From positions 409,648 to 473,647 of the forward strand of contig VWZL01004592.1 in assembly GCA_013396915.1 (NCBI GenBank): DNA of 64,000 nucleotides. Reading direction: 5' to 3'. Position numbers and translations under genes: made by a program. The DNA comes from Stercorarius parasiticus (taxonomy: Eukaryota > Chordata > Aves > Charadriiformes > Stercorariidae). The notes beneath the pieces are model-generated. The model searched no databases. It was given only the letters and a program-made list of their open reading frames with translations, and was not told where the DNA came from. How positions within the stretch are numbered: the first letter of the stretch is position 1; each line of letters opens with the position of its first letter. Of the stretch, positions 1 through 13,000 are shown in pieces.

Positions 1-3000
1 ACATCCTGAGCAGAGCAAACACATGCTCCCCGCTCACTCCCCCAAAAAAAAGGCTGCATTGCTGTTTACCCACTGATGACTTTGGCATTTGTCTTTGTTA
101 TATTATGTATAATGTATAAAAGCGTAGAAGGCCACTTGATGCCCAAGGAAAGCCTGCGCACTCTCATCATTCAGTCAGCCTCTCTCCCTGCTTTTGTGGT
201 TGTGTGGTTGCTGCATCAATACTCAGATGATAGGAAGACTTGAAAACATGTTATGAGTGTTGCTACACCAGCTGATGGAAAAAGGAAGAGCATTTCCATA
301 GATCATGTTTTTAGGCACACCCATAAACCAGCAAATGAACTGCACTGATTTTCTGGGGTAGTCTTCAGGATTTTGGTGTGTGATACTATACACTGTTAGA
401 AGCGATGGCTTACTTCAAACTACATTTTCTTCTGCAAGAGGCCGCATGCCAACAGCAGGTGCACAGAAGGCTAAAGCGAACTGCACTTGGGTTTCTTTTC
501 TGTGTGCTGGAAAAACAATGTGATTGCTCCTAATGCACAGGAACTCAGCGTGACAGCCATGGGGGAAAGCACGGGTGCAGCCCCCTTCTGCACGCATGGG
601 TGGAGCTGACATGTTATAAAATGACTCACGAGCACAAGCCAATGCCTGGGGACCTCTGAGCAGCAAGTCCAATCCAAAACATTGCAAACTAGCCTGTTTT
701 GGTGGATTCTGGCGGTAAAAAGGCACCTTCACATGGCATCTTTGTCTTTGGGAAAATTTAGCAATACCTCAGGGCCAACGGGGTCATGCTGCTTTGCAAT
801 GGGAATATTTTTGGTTAAAATAGTGTCAGATTGCAAAAGTCATCAAATGGTGATGGAGATCTCTTCTACTTAAAGAAAATAGAAAGCAAAAGTGCACTGC
901 TAGTGGCAGAATATGAATGGACAGCTACCTACAAATCAATAACTTCATCCAGATAAATGTTATGCTTTTCCAGACATTGCATGCAATATTAGAAAGCCGC
1001 ACAAAGCCAAGTCCTCATTCAACACGGAGTTGTCAGAAACAGAAATCTTTTTGTGGGACCTGGCTGGATGTATGCTCCCTCCCTCTGCACGATGCAGCAC
1101 CGAGGCTGGCAGAGGGAACTCGCCAAATAAAGCTTGTATTTTTTTGTTGTTAAGAGGCAGACACTAAATTTCTCTAACTAAACCTTTAATCTTAATTTAG
1201 AAAATGAGTCAACCAATCGCCATGCTACCCCGTACTACATGTACTCTGAACAGCGCCTGGGCTACAGCCAATTTCCAGCCATGTCCTACTGGAGGGAAGC
1301 ATCATGTTACGCTCATGTTACATTACTGCAACAGAGGCTGCAGAATTTATCATCAGGTTGTTGCTCTTGGTTTAGATAACAGGGGAAGATGAGCTCATCT
1401 GAAAATTAAATTACAGAGAGCAAACAGGACATCTGAAGAAAGAGCAGTAAATTTCGCTGGACCATTCTGTAGATTAAAAGTAAATAAACAGGAGAGCTTT
1501 TACAGAGCTGCAGCAACAAACTACACACAGGAGCTTGAGGAATTAGAGCTGGCCACCTAGGGCACACCAAAATAAGCCCACATCTATTCTTTTCTATATT
1601 TCAGGTGGCTTTTCTATACCCTGAAGAAATGCAAACACCATCAGTTGAAACCAAGAAAGTGACAAAGCCCATGGAGAAACTCTCGGCAGCTGAGGGCAGG
1701 GCCGGCTTTGTAACTGCCCCAGGGCTGAGCAGTTTCTCAACATGAAGACTGGATGTGAGACTACAGTGAACTTGCAGTCTGCCTCTGCTACAGCTCGGAG
1801 TAAAACATATCATCATGTGGACTCCCTCAACAAATCCAGGCTGGCACAGGAGTAGAGACGGCCATTCAGCCTGGAGAAGAGCAGTAGGGCACACCACCAC
1901 ATACCACCCCTCTTTGAACTCCCATTATGTGACAACATGCAGCAGCATCCCAAGGACTGATGTCCTCAGCTAAGCAAACCAAGGGCAATCTGACATTTCT
2001 CTATTACAAGTACATTTAAGGACTGATGACGTCAAGTTAAAACTATGTCCTCCAGAAATACCACTTTTGTTGAGCGGGAATGACGAGGTAGCAGAAACAG
2101 ACTTTCTATGCTGTTAGGATATACTACACCATTTTCATGGTAGGAAGCTATGATAAGGAAGTGTCAGAAGTTGTATCTGTCTCCATGGGAGTAAAAAGAG
2201 TAAGTAGGCATCCTTTGTCCGTCAGAAGCAGGCAGAGCTTCCTTACTGTAGGAATATGTCTTTTCCTCTCATGATTGCATCTCCGTAAGAGAGAAATGTT
2301 AATGGAGAAATCATTTTGGTTACAAATAGTTACAAGTGTGGCCTCTGAAGTATACTCCTACCAGTTCAAACCAGAAAGGCAAGTGTATAATATTTTCTTT
2401 TGGATTCCAGAGTGGAAAATTAAGATAGCTAAAGCACTACTTTCTGTGGCTCCTTTTACGGAGAGATATGACCAAGCCAACAATTACATCTGAAAAATGC
2501 TAATAACTTCTGTATCTAAAAAGTGCGAAGATTTAGAATACGTGCATGTCTACTATATGATTGAGTTTTAGTGATAGCATCTCAGTTTTCAAGTCTAAAT
2601 CCAGGATGAATATCAAACCCAACCTTTTAAGCATATTAATGGCATGGGCATGATCACTTTGAAATGCACAGCGAAGCTATGGAACATGGCACAGTGGAGT
2701 CACAGTGCCAACTCCTGCTCTGCTTGATCAGCTCTTTACGGTGCCATTGGGGATTGCGCCATCCTTAGTGAGTGCTGTGTGTGTGCGCATAGGCTGGGGA
2801 CCTTCCAAAAGACCTGGATGACAATATATCGTGCGTTGGCCATAAACTGTCATCTGATGATATGTATTAGACACTATGTGACCAAAATGAGAAACAGTCT
2901 TATTTGACCAAGTTTTTAAAACTCTGATTTTCCTGCAGTTACCTTTTCAGTATATGCCAAGATCCTTGTTTCTATATTCCAACAATGCCTTTTTTTGAAG

Positions 3001-3892
3001 CAGGGGATAGTGAAAGAGAGTAATACAGCTCTGACACCATTCATGTAGAATTAGATCTCCCTTATCTATCTTGTTGAGTGCCCTGAAACCCAAAGCAGAT
3101 CACGTATTTTTGTGTTTTCATCTTTGTGACACAGAGCATCTCATGCCCTCAACAAAATACCTCCACAGAAATGATTTTATCATTTCAGTACATAAGAGGT
3201 GAAGCACTGCATTTTGTATCTTCAGGTTTTGATGAAGGTCTTTTTGGTCATTTGATTTTAACCTTTCAGAGGAAAGGACAACAAGCAGTTCCCACAATAT
3301 AGCTTTTCCTAATTACCCCAAGCATCATTTTTCTGAGGGTTCAACTTTTGAGCATGGTGGTCCTGGAGCACTTGCTGTTGGACCAGAGAGCCTCCAAAAG
3401 AAATGCAAAAGCCCAAAGACAAATATCAAATGGAGACATTGCAACTGGCATATCTTGTAAGAAAAATATTGGCTACTTTCTAACCCACTGCAAGATCACT
3501 ACAGGGAGAAGGATCCATACAACTGGGGTCTATGCTCTCCTTGGTCTGCCTTTAAGATGCCTGTTTGCACTGCAAGCAGGGAGAAGACAGAACAGCTGTA
3601 TGGATCAGAACAGATGATTTCTAGTTTAATCCCATTCTCACACGTAAGAAGGAATACATTGCTAGGAAACAGGCCTGAGTCTTTACTAGTACTCCTTGTA
3701 TTTCATTTGTGCTCATCTTGGAGACAGTACCCATGAGAGGATAAAATAAACAGAAATGGAAGATGGGAAATGCATCCCATGTCATCCCTCAGAATGATAC
3801 GATAGGAAGATGCAGAAATGTTTCCCATTTCCAACTCAAACTAAAAAAGCACTGCCAAAAATTAACATAATACGTGCAAACCAAATTGTCAC
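1..3892. other. Left flank: downstream intron of LRRC56, no exon recognised
   Basis: This stretch follows the exon 5 donor, so it should be the next LRRC56 intron. I looked on the minus strand for the following conserved block (the tyrosine-rich segment with a K-L-I-P-like motif that ends the LRR domain in other species) and did not find it. No CR1 copy or tandem array was recognised here. Short open frames are present but look like chance. Confidence 0.6.
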
Positions 3893-4090
3893 CTCTGCAG
3901 ATTCTGCATTTGGCTTCAGACAGATAAGGTTGCCCTCCACTGTCAGGTGGCTCAGCTTGCAACAAAGTCCCAGGTACTGCATCTGGCTGATGTCCTCAAT
4001 ATTGTTCCCTTCCAGGTCCAAAACCTCAAGATGATCCAACCAGGTCAGCTGGCTCAGGTCAGAGATATTGTTATAGGCTATGTAGAGTTC
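3893..4090 (-). CDS. LRRC56: LRRC56 coding exon 5 (third to fifth leucine-rich repeats)
   Basis: This 198-nt exon of exactly 66 codons (residues 135-200) starts after TTACTTCTGCTGAG (AG at 4092-4091) and ends GCAGAG at a GTGACA donor. It encodes [30 protein letters not shown] and [13 protein letters not shown], three successive leucine-rich repeats with the expected spacing, then a few polar residues (KPNAESAE). Exit phase is 0. The donor departs from the consensus at +4 to +6, so this 3' border is the least certain of the five. The open frame runs on into the intron for about 19 codons, so intron retention cannot be excluded from sequence alone. Confidence 0.9.
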
Positions 4091-7000
4091 CTCAGCAGAA
4101 GTAAACAGAATAAATATGTAAACCACAGGCTTGCACAAGTAACACTCAAGCTTTGCAAAATCTTTTCTAATATGTGAAATATTACATGGCACAATGTGAA
4201 ATTAGCATGGAAGTGAACATTTTCCAAGTGTGGCTGTTACCGCCTTAAATAACTAGAGGTAATATGGCAACGAATGCTATGCTGCATTGGCATCTTCAGG
4301 ATCAGGCTTGAATGTTACACCTCATTAAAAAAAAACCACAACTGTAACATCTTTTAAGCTAACACATGCAATTCAAAGCATCCAACCAAAGTCCTTTTGA
4401 AAAACAAAAGGTGAGAAGAGAACAAAGACTACAAGTAAAGAGTACCAATTGAAGATAGTTTTGAGATAGTCATTTGGCAGGACATATTATACTTACTTTT
4501 AGAGACTCGCAGGAAGAGATCCCATCTAAATCTGAGAGCCCACAGTGAGCCATCCACAGGACATGGAGATGGGATAACGTGGTTCCAAGATCCCTTATAA
4601 AAGAAACAATTCAAGCTCTATTTGAATGGATGAAAGAACTCATGACTTGATTTTCTTTTCGTAAGACTAGGTCACTGCTACTTCCTTCAAATCTCACATT
4701 GTTTACAAGAAATGTCATTAAAAATGTTCACCATCAAAGGTCGAGAACAAAATTATACCCCTCTCTACCTCTCTCTCTTATAGACGTCTTTGTTCTTGTA
4801 TGACATGTCACCCCATTTCAGTTTGATTAAGATTCTTCCAAGAGCTACATCATGGTAATTCTGTCATAAATTGCAGGTAATTGCTAAGAATTAAGCGAGG
4901 TTTGCTTATGCTGGCATCATTTGCTCTACACACATAACGCAAATTAACATATCGGAGCTTATTGCACAGTTATCTTACTCTGCCCTCTTATGGAGTTACC
5001 TTTCTTCTGATTTTGCAGTTGAAAGGAATAGCACTCTTGCTAAACAACATTTTTCGAATAATCAGAAAATTATAATCCTTTCCATCCTATTTTCCTACCC
5101 TTTAGGTCTACTAAAATATAAATAAGGGATCATTTGTATGAATTCCAAACTTTTGGGTCCTAACCCAGAAAAGCGCATACTGACCTGCTTAACTCCATGC
5201 ATGTGTAATGTCCCACTGACATTGCAACAGTGCACAATACAAAGATAATGCAAAATGCAAAAATGGTAGCAAATCAAATTGGGGGCTTAACCACCTTCCA
5301 TCTTTGGTAACATTAAGTTGCATGAAGCCACTACTTGAACATAAACAAAATACAACACTTTATCAAATCTCAAACCAACCAAAAGCTCAGGATTCTCTAC
5401 TGTAGCCATGATATCCGACTATCTGAATAATAAAGAACTAAACAGCGAGGAACTGAATACAAGGACAGTTTATCAGAGGAGGTAGAGACTAGCATGGAGT
5501 TCCCACAATCACAGCAATGGTTGAGGTTGGAAGGGATCTCTGGAGGTCATCTTGTCCACCCCCACTATGCTCAAGCAGGGCCCGTTGCCCAGGACGACAT
5601 CCAAACAGCTAAAACAGTTCTTAAATAGAGATTCTTGGACTTCAAAATTGTGCATTAGCTATCTTTTATAATATCCATTTTTATAATATAAATTATAATA
5701 AGTAACATATACTTTAATGCAATGCACTGTCTAGGGAAAATTGCAGAAGATAAAAGAATATGGTCATGAGGTCCCTTCTGATCTTGGAATAAAGGTAAAA
5801 GTTTCCTTACCCATGTCTTCTCTTTATGGATCATGGGGAAAAAGAGCAGCTTCGCTCTGCCCTCTGAGAACCTCTTGCGGCTTTGATACAGCTTTGCAGC
5901 AAAAACCCCTGCAGTCAAATTGCCTGTTTCGGGGATATTGCACAGCCAGCCAGTCCAAGAGGTCAGGAAGGAGTGCTTTTACAAGTGGGGACAGACATAT
6001 TCCTGTTGGTGTTTTTTTGTTGTTTTTACACCATCTGAAGATGGGAAGGGCCATGTCAGGAGAGAGGAGACTGCATAAGGCTGAATAAAGGATGAATGCA
6101 TGGAAAAATGTCCCCAGGTGCCTCTCTCCTGCGATTTGCCAAATACAGGGTTGAACAGGAGTTTCCAGGGTGAAATGCAGAATTTTCACCCCTCTGCCTT
6201 CTGGGGAACAGTCTGTCCATGGGTGTTATTCAGACCTGTCTCACCTCATCCATCGTCTACCACTGCAGGGGTTCCAGGCATTGCGTGCCTCTGATCTCTC
6301 CCCTGGATGCTACAGACCTAAGTAAGCTCACGATGGATATACCATACAATGTGTTTATGTAATGTTTTATAGCCTTTGAAGTACAAGCAGTGCAGCTGAT
6401 CTAATGGCCAGAACAAAGTAAATAGGAAAAATCTCAGTCACATGACACATCTCTTTCCATCTAAGGCTACTCCTCCTTACAGGAGAAAACCCTTAACTGA
6501 CATAAACCACAACTCCTCCACTGAATTTTGTGCATCTAGGCAGTTTGCCCGTACTGACACAGGACGTCGCTGTCTAGTACAGAGACACAAGGATGAAGAA
6601 AGCCACACACACAAACGCCATTTATAAACAATACAGTTCCTTCTGTGAACTTGCTGCAAATTTACTTTACCTCGTCCCTTAGCTATCAGGGCAACGGGGA
6701 ACACTTGCCATTGTGTCACTGTACCTGTGACCAGACAAGCCCCTAAAAAGATGGAAGTTTGTCACATTTCTTTCCAAGTACTTATTCAGATTTGCCTGAC
6801 CTGAAGGATCGTAATGTCCCTGTATGTCACCACGTCCCCAGCCTTGCAGAAGATCTTCCAGGGACTATTTACGTTGTGCATATTTTATAAATAAAGCAAA
6901 CACTGGTTCTAAGGCTTCCTTAAGGAACAGATGCCTCCCAAAGTAATATTTAAAGAAATTTATTATTAGATTTGCAAGCTGCGTGCCTATAATAAGAAAG

Positions 7001-10000
7001 AAATTAAATTAAATTACAAAAGCAGAACCTACCATCAACCAAGGCGAACACATCCATAAACACAAATATGGCATTAGGAGTAATGTGAAGGAATTACATT
7101 GCTCATTTCATGACCCACTTCAAGCACTAATGAGTTTTTCAAATTTCAGGCTAATTTCGGTGTAAAATTTTCTTTTCTGTAAACCACTGAACATAGGTAA
7201 ATGGTCACTCTCATTTTTGTATCATTGAAACAAGCGCTTCTGATAGACAGCTCTGTTTATTAGGCCAGCAAAACTGAAGACAATGCTAACCTGATTACTT
7301 TACATATGGCATGGTAATGTATGATTAATGAATTTTATTTTTATTTTTTCTTTGTCTTGTACTTCCTAACTGAAGGTCTTTTGCCCCAGAAGGAGCTTTT
7401 GGTAATATGCTTGTTCCTAACATTTCTCTCTGTATTTCAGGAAAGGGAGCTATCAAGCCAAGGTATCTTCACCCCCTGCCCCCCAAGAAGAGCAGTCCAG
7501 CTCTCACTGACAGCAAGTGACTGCTGTCCCTCCTTCCCTGCTACCGTAGACAAGCAGCAGTGAGGAGAAGAGGCAAAGTGACTTCTTCCTCTGCCCAGCC
7601 TTCACTGCAGAACTACGCTGCAAGTTAAAGCCAGGAACAGCGTTCCCCTTGCTGACTCTGGGGTTGTGCTAGCTGCTGGAGGAGCCTAAAATTCTGGGTC
7701 ATGCAGTCACGTTTTGGCCTTGCAGATCTTTACTCCTGCGTCCATAATGAGTCATCTCCAGTCAGAGATGTTATCACAGCAAAGTACATCTGCAAATATT
7801 TTATTCGGTAACTAATAAACTAATCTTTTGGAAGCTGCCTGAATCATGCTGCAGCATCAGAGAAAACTCCCTCATTAATTACTACACAGATAATTGCCCC
7901 TGAGAGCACGGCTGCTGTCAGGTAAGACAGCAATGTAACTCAAAGCAAGCTGCTCCCGACAACTGCATGCACCTGCATTTCTGAAATATTCTGGCTGGTG
8001 AGAAGAGAATTTAAGAGCTTGCCAGAGATGGGAGTGCCTCCAGTCCCACTGCATCTGGGACGTCCACCTTGGAGGGGGTCAGAGCAAAGCGAGGGGTTGT
8101 GTGAGCACGCACGACCACCGTGTGTGTGCAACTGTGCACACCGGTATGTTTTCATTTATGTTAAGTGCACAGGGTCAGATCAGCCCAAACCAGGGAGATG
8201 CATCTCATGACTTTTTAACAAGAAATGGAATTAACGGGAATCTGCACTCTGACAACAATTTACCAGGGTAAATTATTTTAATATAATAATAAACTCTTAA
8301 TAAAAATTTACCAGGGTAGTAGGAGAGAAAATCCACTATACAGATAGAGTATCACAGCAATCCCCCCCCAAATCATCATTGACTGAGACTAAAATTAATG
8401 AGCCACATGTCAGAGACCAGAACCCTCCTGTATTAGGCATGATATAAATGTACAGAAAATGACAGCAGCTATTCCAAAAATAGGGTAGAGAATATGATTG
8501 AAAAGTTTGACAGCTGAAATAGGAAAAAGATGAGACATTGTACAAAGCTGGTGGCAGTTGGTCGTACTGATGTGCAAACAACAAAGAGCATATAGAAGAA
8601 ACCAGAGGACACTGTAGAGGAAATGTAACTCCTGTTAATATACACAATGGATAATTCAATTCCAGTGGACAAGTGTCCCGTCCCCAGTGACGTGGAAGCT
8701 GGGGACTTTACAGAAAGGGCAAGGAATTAATAGGCAAAGCAATTACATATCCTGCTCACTTCTGCTACGGTTCACGCAGGTCAGGTTTGAAGCAGAGAGA
8801 CAGAGCATGGGGTGGGAACGCATACGTCATATCTTTGGTTGTGATAAACAGAGGACTACAGCCTTTGAGGTTGCCAAACCAGTGTCCTCACAGTAATCAC
8901 TCCATACTTGGGGTGACTCTGCACTTGCCTGCAGAACACACACTGAATACCAAAGCATGTTTTTAGTATCCAAAAGTGCCCAGAAACCAACACAGACTCC
9001 CCTAGTTTCACCTTGAACCCACAAACTTCCATTTGTAACTATTTTTAAAAAGCAATATTAATAAACTGAAGGGTTTGAAACCTGGCTTCCAACTATCTCC
9101 AGACACTACTGCAGGGATGGGAACTCATCAAACAGCTCCGTGTTCCTGTGAGGGTCTTGGCAACACCCTCCCCACTTGTGCATGACCATTTAGGATTTTT
9201 TCCCATGAAATTTGATGCTCCCATCTTGTCATCACTCCCCAGACTGTGGGGAGAGCACAGGGGCAAGGAACAGTTTGGCTTACAACACCTAATAACAAGT
9301 TTGAGAAATAATAACGTGTTCTTCCATTAATCCAACATCCTCGTTCTTCAGGGACTGATTTGCTCCAGCCAAAATTTTACTGGACTGAGAGCAGACCTAG
9401 GGAGCCAAATCCTGCTCTTGGTTTCACCACAATAAATCTTGAATCGCTCCACTGAGCTTAAGCTACCCAGTAAACACTTACAACAGCACAACCCTGAACA
9501 CATTCATCAGCTTGAAAACCATCATTTCTTTTGGAAGCTGGTTTTGAATCATTCACCTAGAAATAAAACACTAAATCCACTGAACTTGCAAACAGTATCT
9601 CAAAGCACACATGCATTTGTTGAATAAATCTTCAGTAGCAATACATCTAAAATAGCCATTATTTCGGATACTATTCATTTTTAAAGGTTGCTCTGAAAAC
9701 TGGTAATCTGAGAGATTTAGATTTTAAAAGAGTGACCAAACTACAGTCTTAAAAAATAAAGGAAAAAAAAAAACCCTTCTCTCTGATCTACAGAAATCAA
9801 GTTGAATTTTATCAAGCCACACTGTGATAGCAATGATCCAGTCCATATGTCAGCACACAATGGTTTGGTTGTACAGATAATTCTGACATCAGAAGCAAAA
9901 ACTTTTAAAGCCTGAACGGTACTTAAATCAGTAACATATGTACTAATAGGAAGCTTACATAATAGTTTCATTGTAGTCTCAAATAGCTGTAAAGTATTCA

Positions 10001-13000
10001 AAATTGTAAAACTGATTGTATGCATGTGTTGCTTGTACTTGATCGAATCCATGACGCAGCCCCCAACTCTGCAAGCAGCGCTGAGGCCACGTCCTTATAT
10101 CCCTGCAGGGTCCTTTCACAGTTGAACAAATGTCATATGAATGTGAAGGCCTGACTTGCTTTGCAGTATAGCAGCCTTCTTTGGTTTTGTACTTCCAAAT
10201 TCAAGTAGCAATTATGCTGAAAACTGTTGGCTTGGGTCTCCTCTGTCTGCACCTCACCCAGCCATGGCACGCAGGTTGCCGTTAGCACCTTATGCTCCCT
10301 TGCGCAAGTGCGAACCGCTGCCCAAGGTGTAGGATAATAAGGATCACGTCCCATCTTTTGCTGCCAGAAGACAGCTTTTAGGCTGAAATGAACCTAATAT
10401 TCTGGCTTCCTTCTCAACTGTGCAACTTTTTCACAGTAAGGGCTCCTAACCCTGTTGAGACACGTTGTTGGAGACTTCAAAAACTAAGCAAAAAGAGACT
10501 TTACGAGGTAATTCTCAACTCATAAACTTAAACACCTCAGAGGAAGGCAAGCGTGTTTAGGCTGAACAGAAAGCATGCCATCTACCAAAGGTCTTTTTAA
10601 ATAACAACCTTGTCTACGAAATTCTGTTTTCATAACTCCCTTTTACATGCAAATGAAGAATTTATGTGTGAATGAAAAGTTATTGTTGCCAGTAGGGTGT
10701 CTCTGTTGTCCTATCTTTTTGAGGCAACCTTCACATGAATAGGAAGCTCTTTTCCAAATGGGCTGCAGTGCTGATGCTACTGGCAATGTTTCTCCCAACA
10801 AAAGGGTTTCACTATTTTATTCCAGGGTGGGGTTTTTTTTGTTGGTTGGTTGCTTTTGTTTTAAGTTTGGAAAGGGGCAAAGGTTTAGCATACTGCTTTT
10901 TATTACCCGTGGATCTCTGCTGCACACTTCGCTGACAGCAAAATGGATCTCTGGGGAGGAAATGCAGCTCCCCCGGTGCTGCGCAAGGGGTAAATCAGGG
11001 AGAGCGTTCAGGGTTTCACACTTTGTCCAGCCTGCAACGCTGCCTTCTCAGCTTTGTTACACCTAAGTCAGAGCAAGCTGCCGCAGCTTTCGTGAGCTTG
11101 CTAAAGCAAATTGCGATTATCAAGGAGCCACATTCTAGCCAGCGCTTTCTCTAAAGCGAAAGCCTGAAAACAAGGACAGGAGACTACCTGACTACAGCAG
11201 TCAAAAACAAAAACTGTTCAAGGCAATTCGGTTGTTGTCCAGGATTGGAGCCAGAGACCACACTGGCGGTCCTGGTAGAGTACTCGAGCTCTACCACAGT
11301 CATGTCTGTGACCAACGCTTCAACCAGAGACACTGCATAAAAATCCTTGTTCCACTCCAGTGCCAAACCTCCCCCTGACTTCAGTGGGGCTAAGATTCCC
11401 CCTCCAGTACCAGCTGGTGAAGATGGCAACTGGAGACAGATGACAACAAAGGAAAAAGCCAACCTCAAAAAGTTATATCTCTGGGCCATTCTGGGCTTAA
11501 AACATTTTCACTTGTCTTTGTTGCTTCGCATTGTCTCATTGAACTCAGTGTAACAACTGAAGTATTGCACTACGTTCTACGCTATTTGCAAACACTTTAT
11601 TTTCCATGTCAGATTACACCTCATCTAACCCAAAAGTCCTTGCTGAGACCAAGAGGAGAGAGGTATTTGTAAATTAAATTGAGTGCGGATACACATGCTT
11701 CTGTAACTAGCCATAATCATGCTTAAGTTAACCCAGATGCTTACTTCTTACTGTGGCCAGCAGGTTGAGGGAGGTGATTCTGCCCTGCTATTCCACTCTG
11801 GTGAGACCCCACCTGGAGTACCGTGACCAGCTCTGGAGCCCTCAGCACAGGAAGGACACGGACCTGTTGGAGTCAGTCCAGCAAAGGGCCACAAAAATGA
11901 TCAGGGGGCTGGAGCACCTCTCCTATGAAGACAGGCTGAGAGAGTTGGGGCTGTTCAGCCTGGAGAAGAGAAGGCTCTGGGGAGACCTTACTGCAGCCTT
12001 TCAATACTTGAAGGGGGCTCATAAGGAAGATGGGGACAGACTTTTTAGCAGGGCCTGTTGCAATAGGTGAAGGGGCAATGGTTTTAAACTGAAAGAGGGT
12101 AGACTCAGACTAGATATAAGGAAGAAATTTTTTATGCTGAGGGTGGTGAAACACTGGAAGAGGTTGCCCAGAGAGGTGGTAGATGCCCCATCCCTGGAAG
12201 CATTCCAGGTCGGGTTAGATGGGACTCTGAGCAACCTGATCTAGTTGAAGTTGTCCCTCCTTCTTGCAGGGGGACGTGGACTAGATGACCTTTAAAGGTC
12301 CCTTCCAACCCATTCTATTCTATGATTCTATGACTTTGTTAAAGTAAAACCACATGAAACATAGCGTTAGTTTCAAGTGGTCTCATTTTAGTCGCTGTCA
12401 AAAAACCTAGGGCAGAATAATGGGCTTGATCAATGTTGATGTAGTCAGAGTCAGGAACAGCAATTCCCCAACACACGAGTATACAGTGTGCATGGGAAGG
12501 ATAGTGTAATTCTGTGTTAATTTCCTTTCGATCATTAAAACTGCTTGTCAGCTTAGTTACTGGTAGCATTTTAGCAATTAAAGATCAGTTGCTTTAACTC
12601 AGCTCCCATAAATTTGAAAGGAGTAGGGGCTGCCAAGATGCAGTTCTGTGGGCCAAGACCTGCCCTTGATCTTTTTTTTTTCCACCGTATTCCAGGGTGG
12701 AATACCACCCTGGAATTTCTACCCTACCACACTTGGCATGAAGTTGCACCCCAGAGATGCTGTAGAAACCCAACACATCGTGCTGCATCTCACCGAGTAC
12801 ATTACATCTTCCACAAGAGCAAGTGAATTTTCAATGGGATAAAGTTGAGACATACAGTAAATAGAACTCTCACACCCACATATCCATTGCCCCTCAGTTT
12901 AGCCCCAGAGCTAATGACAGTTCCTATAGCTTTGGCAATTGTTCATTCTCATTGTTGAAAGTTTACATAGAAAAAAAATTAAGGATAATGAAACTGTGGT

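Noticed and set aside
1204..1392. Open frames in two plus-strand phases after an acceptor-like sequence
   Set aside because: Neither translation is recognised and there is no donor or partner exon that fits.
1605..1745. Plus-strand stretch of 46 codons behind a good pyrimidine-rich acceptor, as a possible terminal exon of a neighbour gene
   Set aside because: Stop-free runs of this length are common, no family resemblance was seen, and no partner exon could be joined to it.
3810..4177. Plus-strand open frames overlapping LRRC56 coding exon 5
   Set aside because: They are antisense shadows of a real LRR exon.
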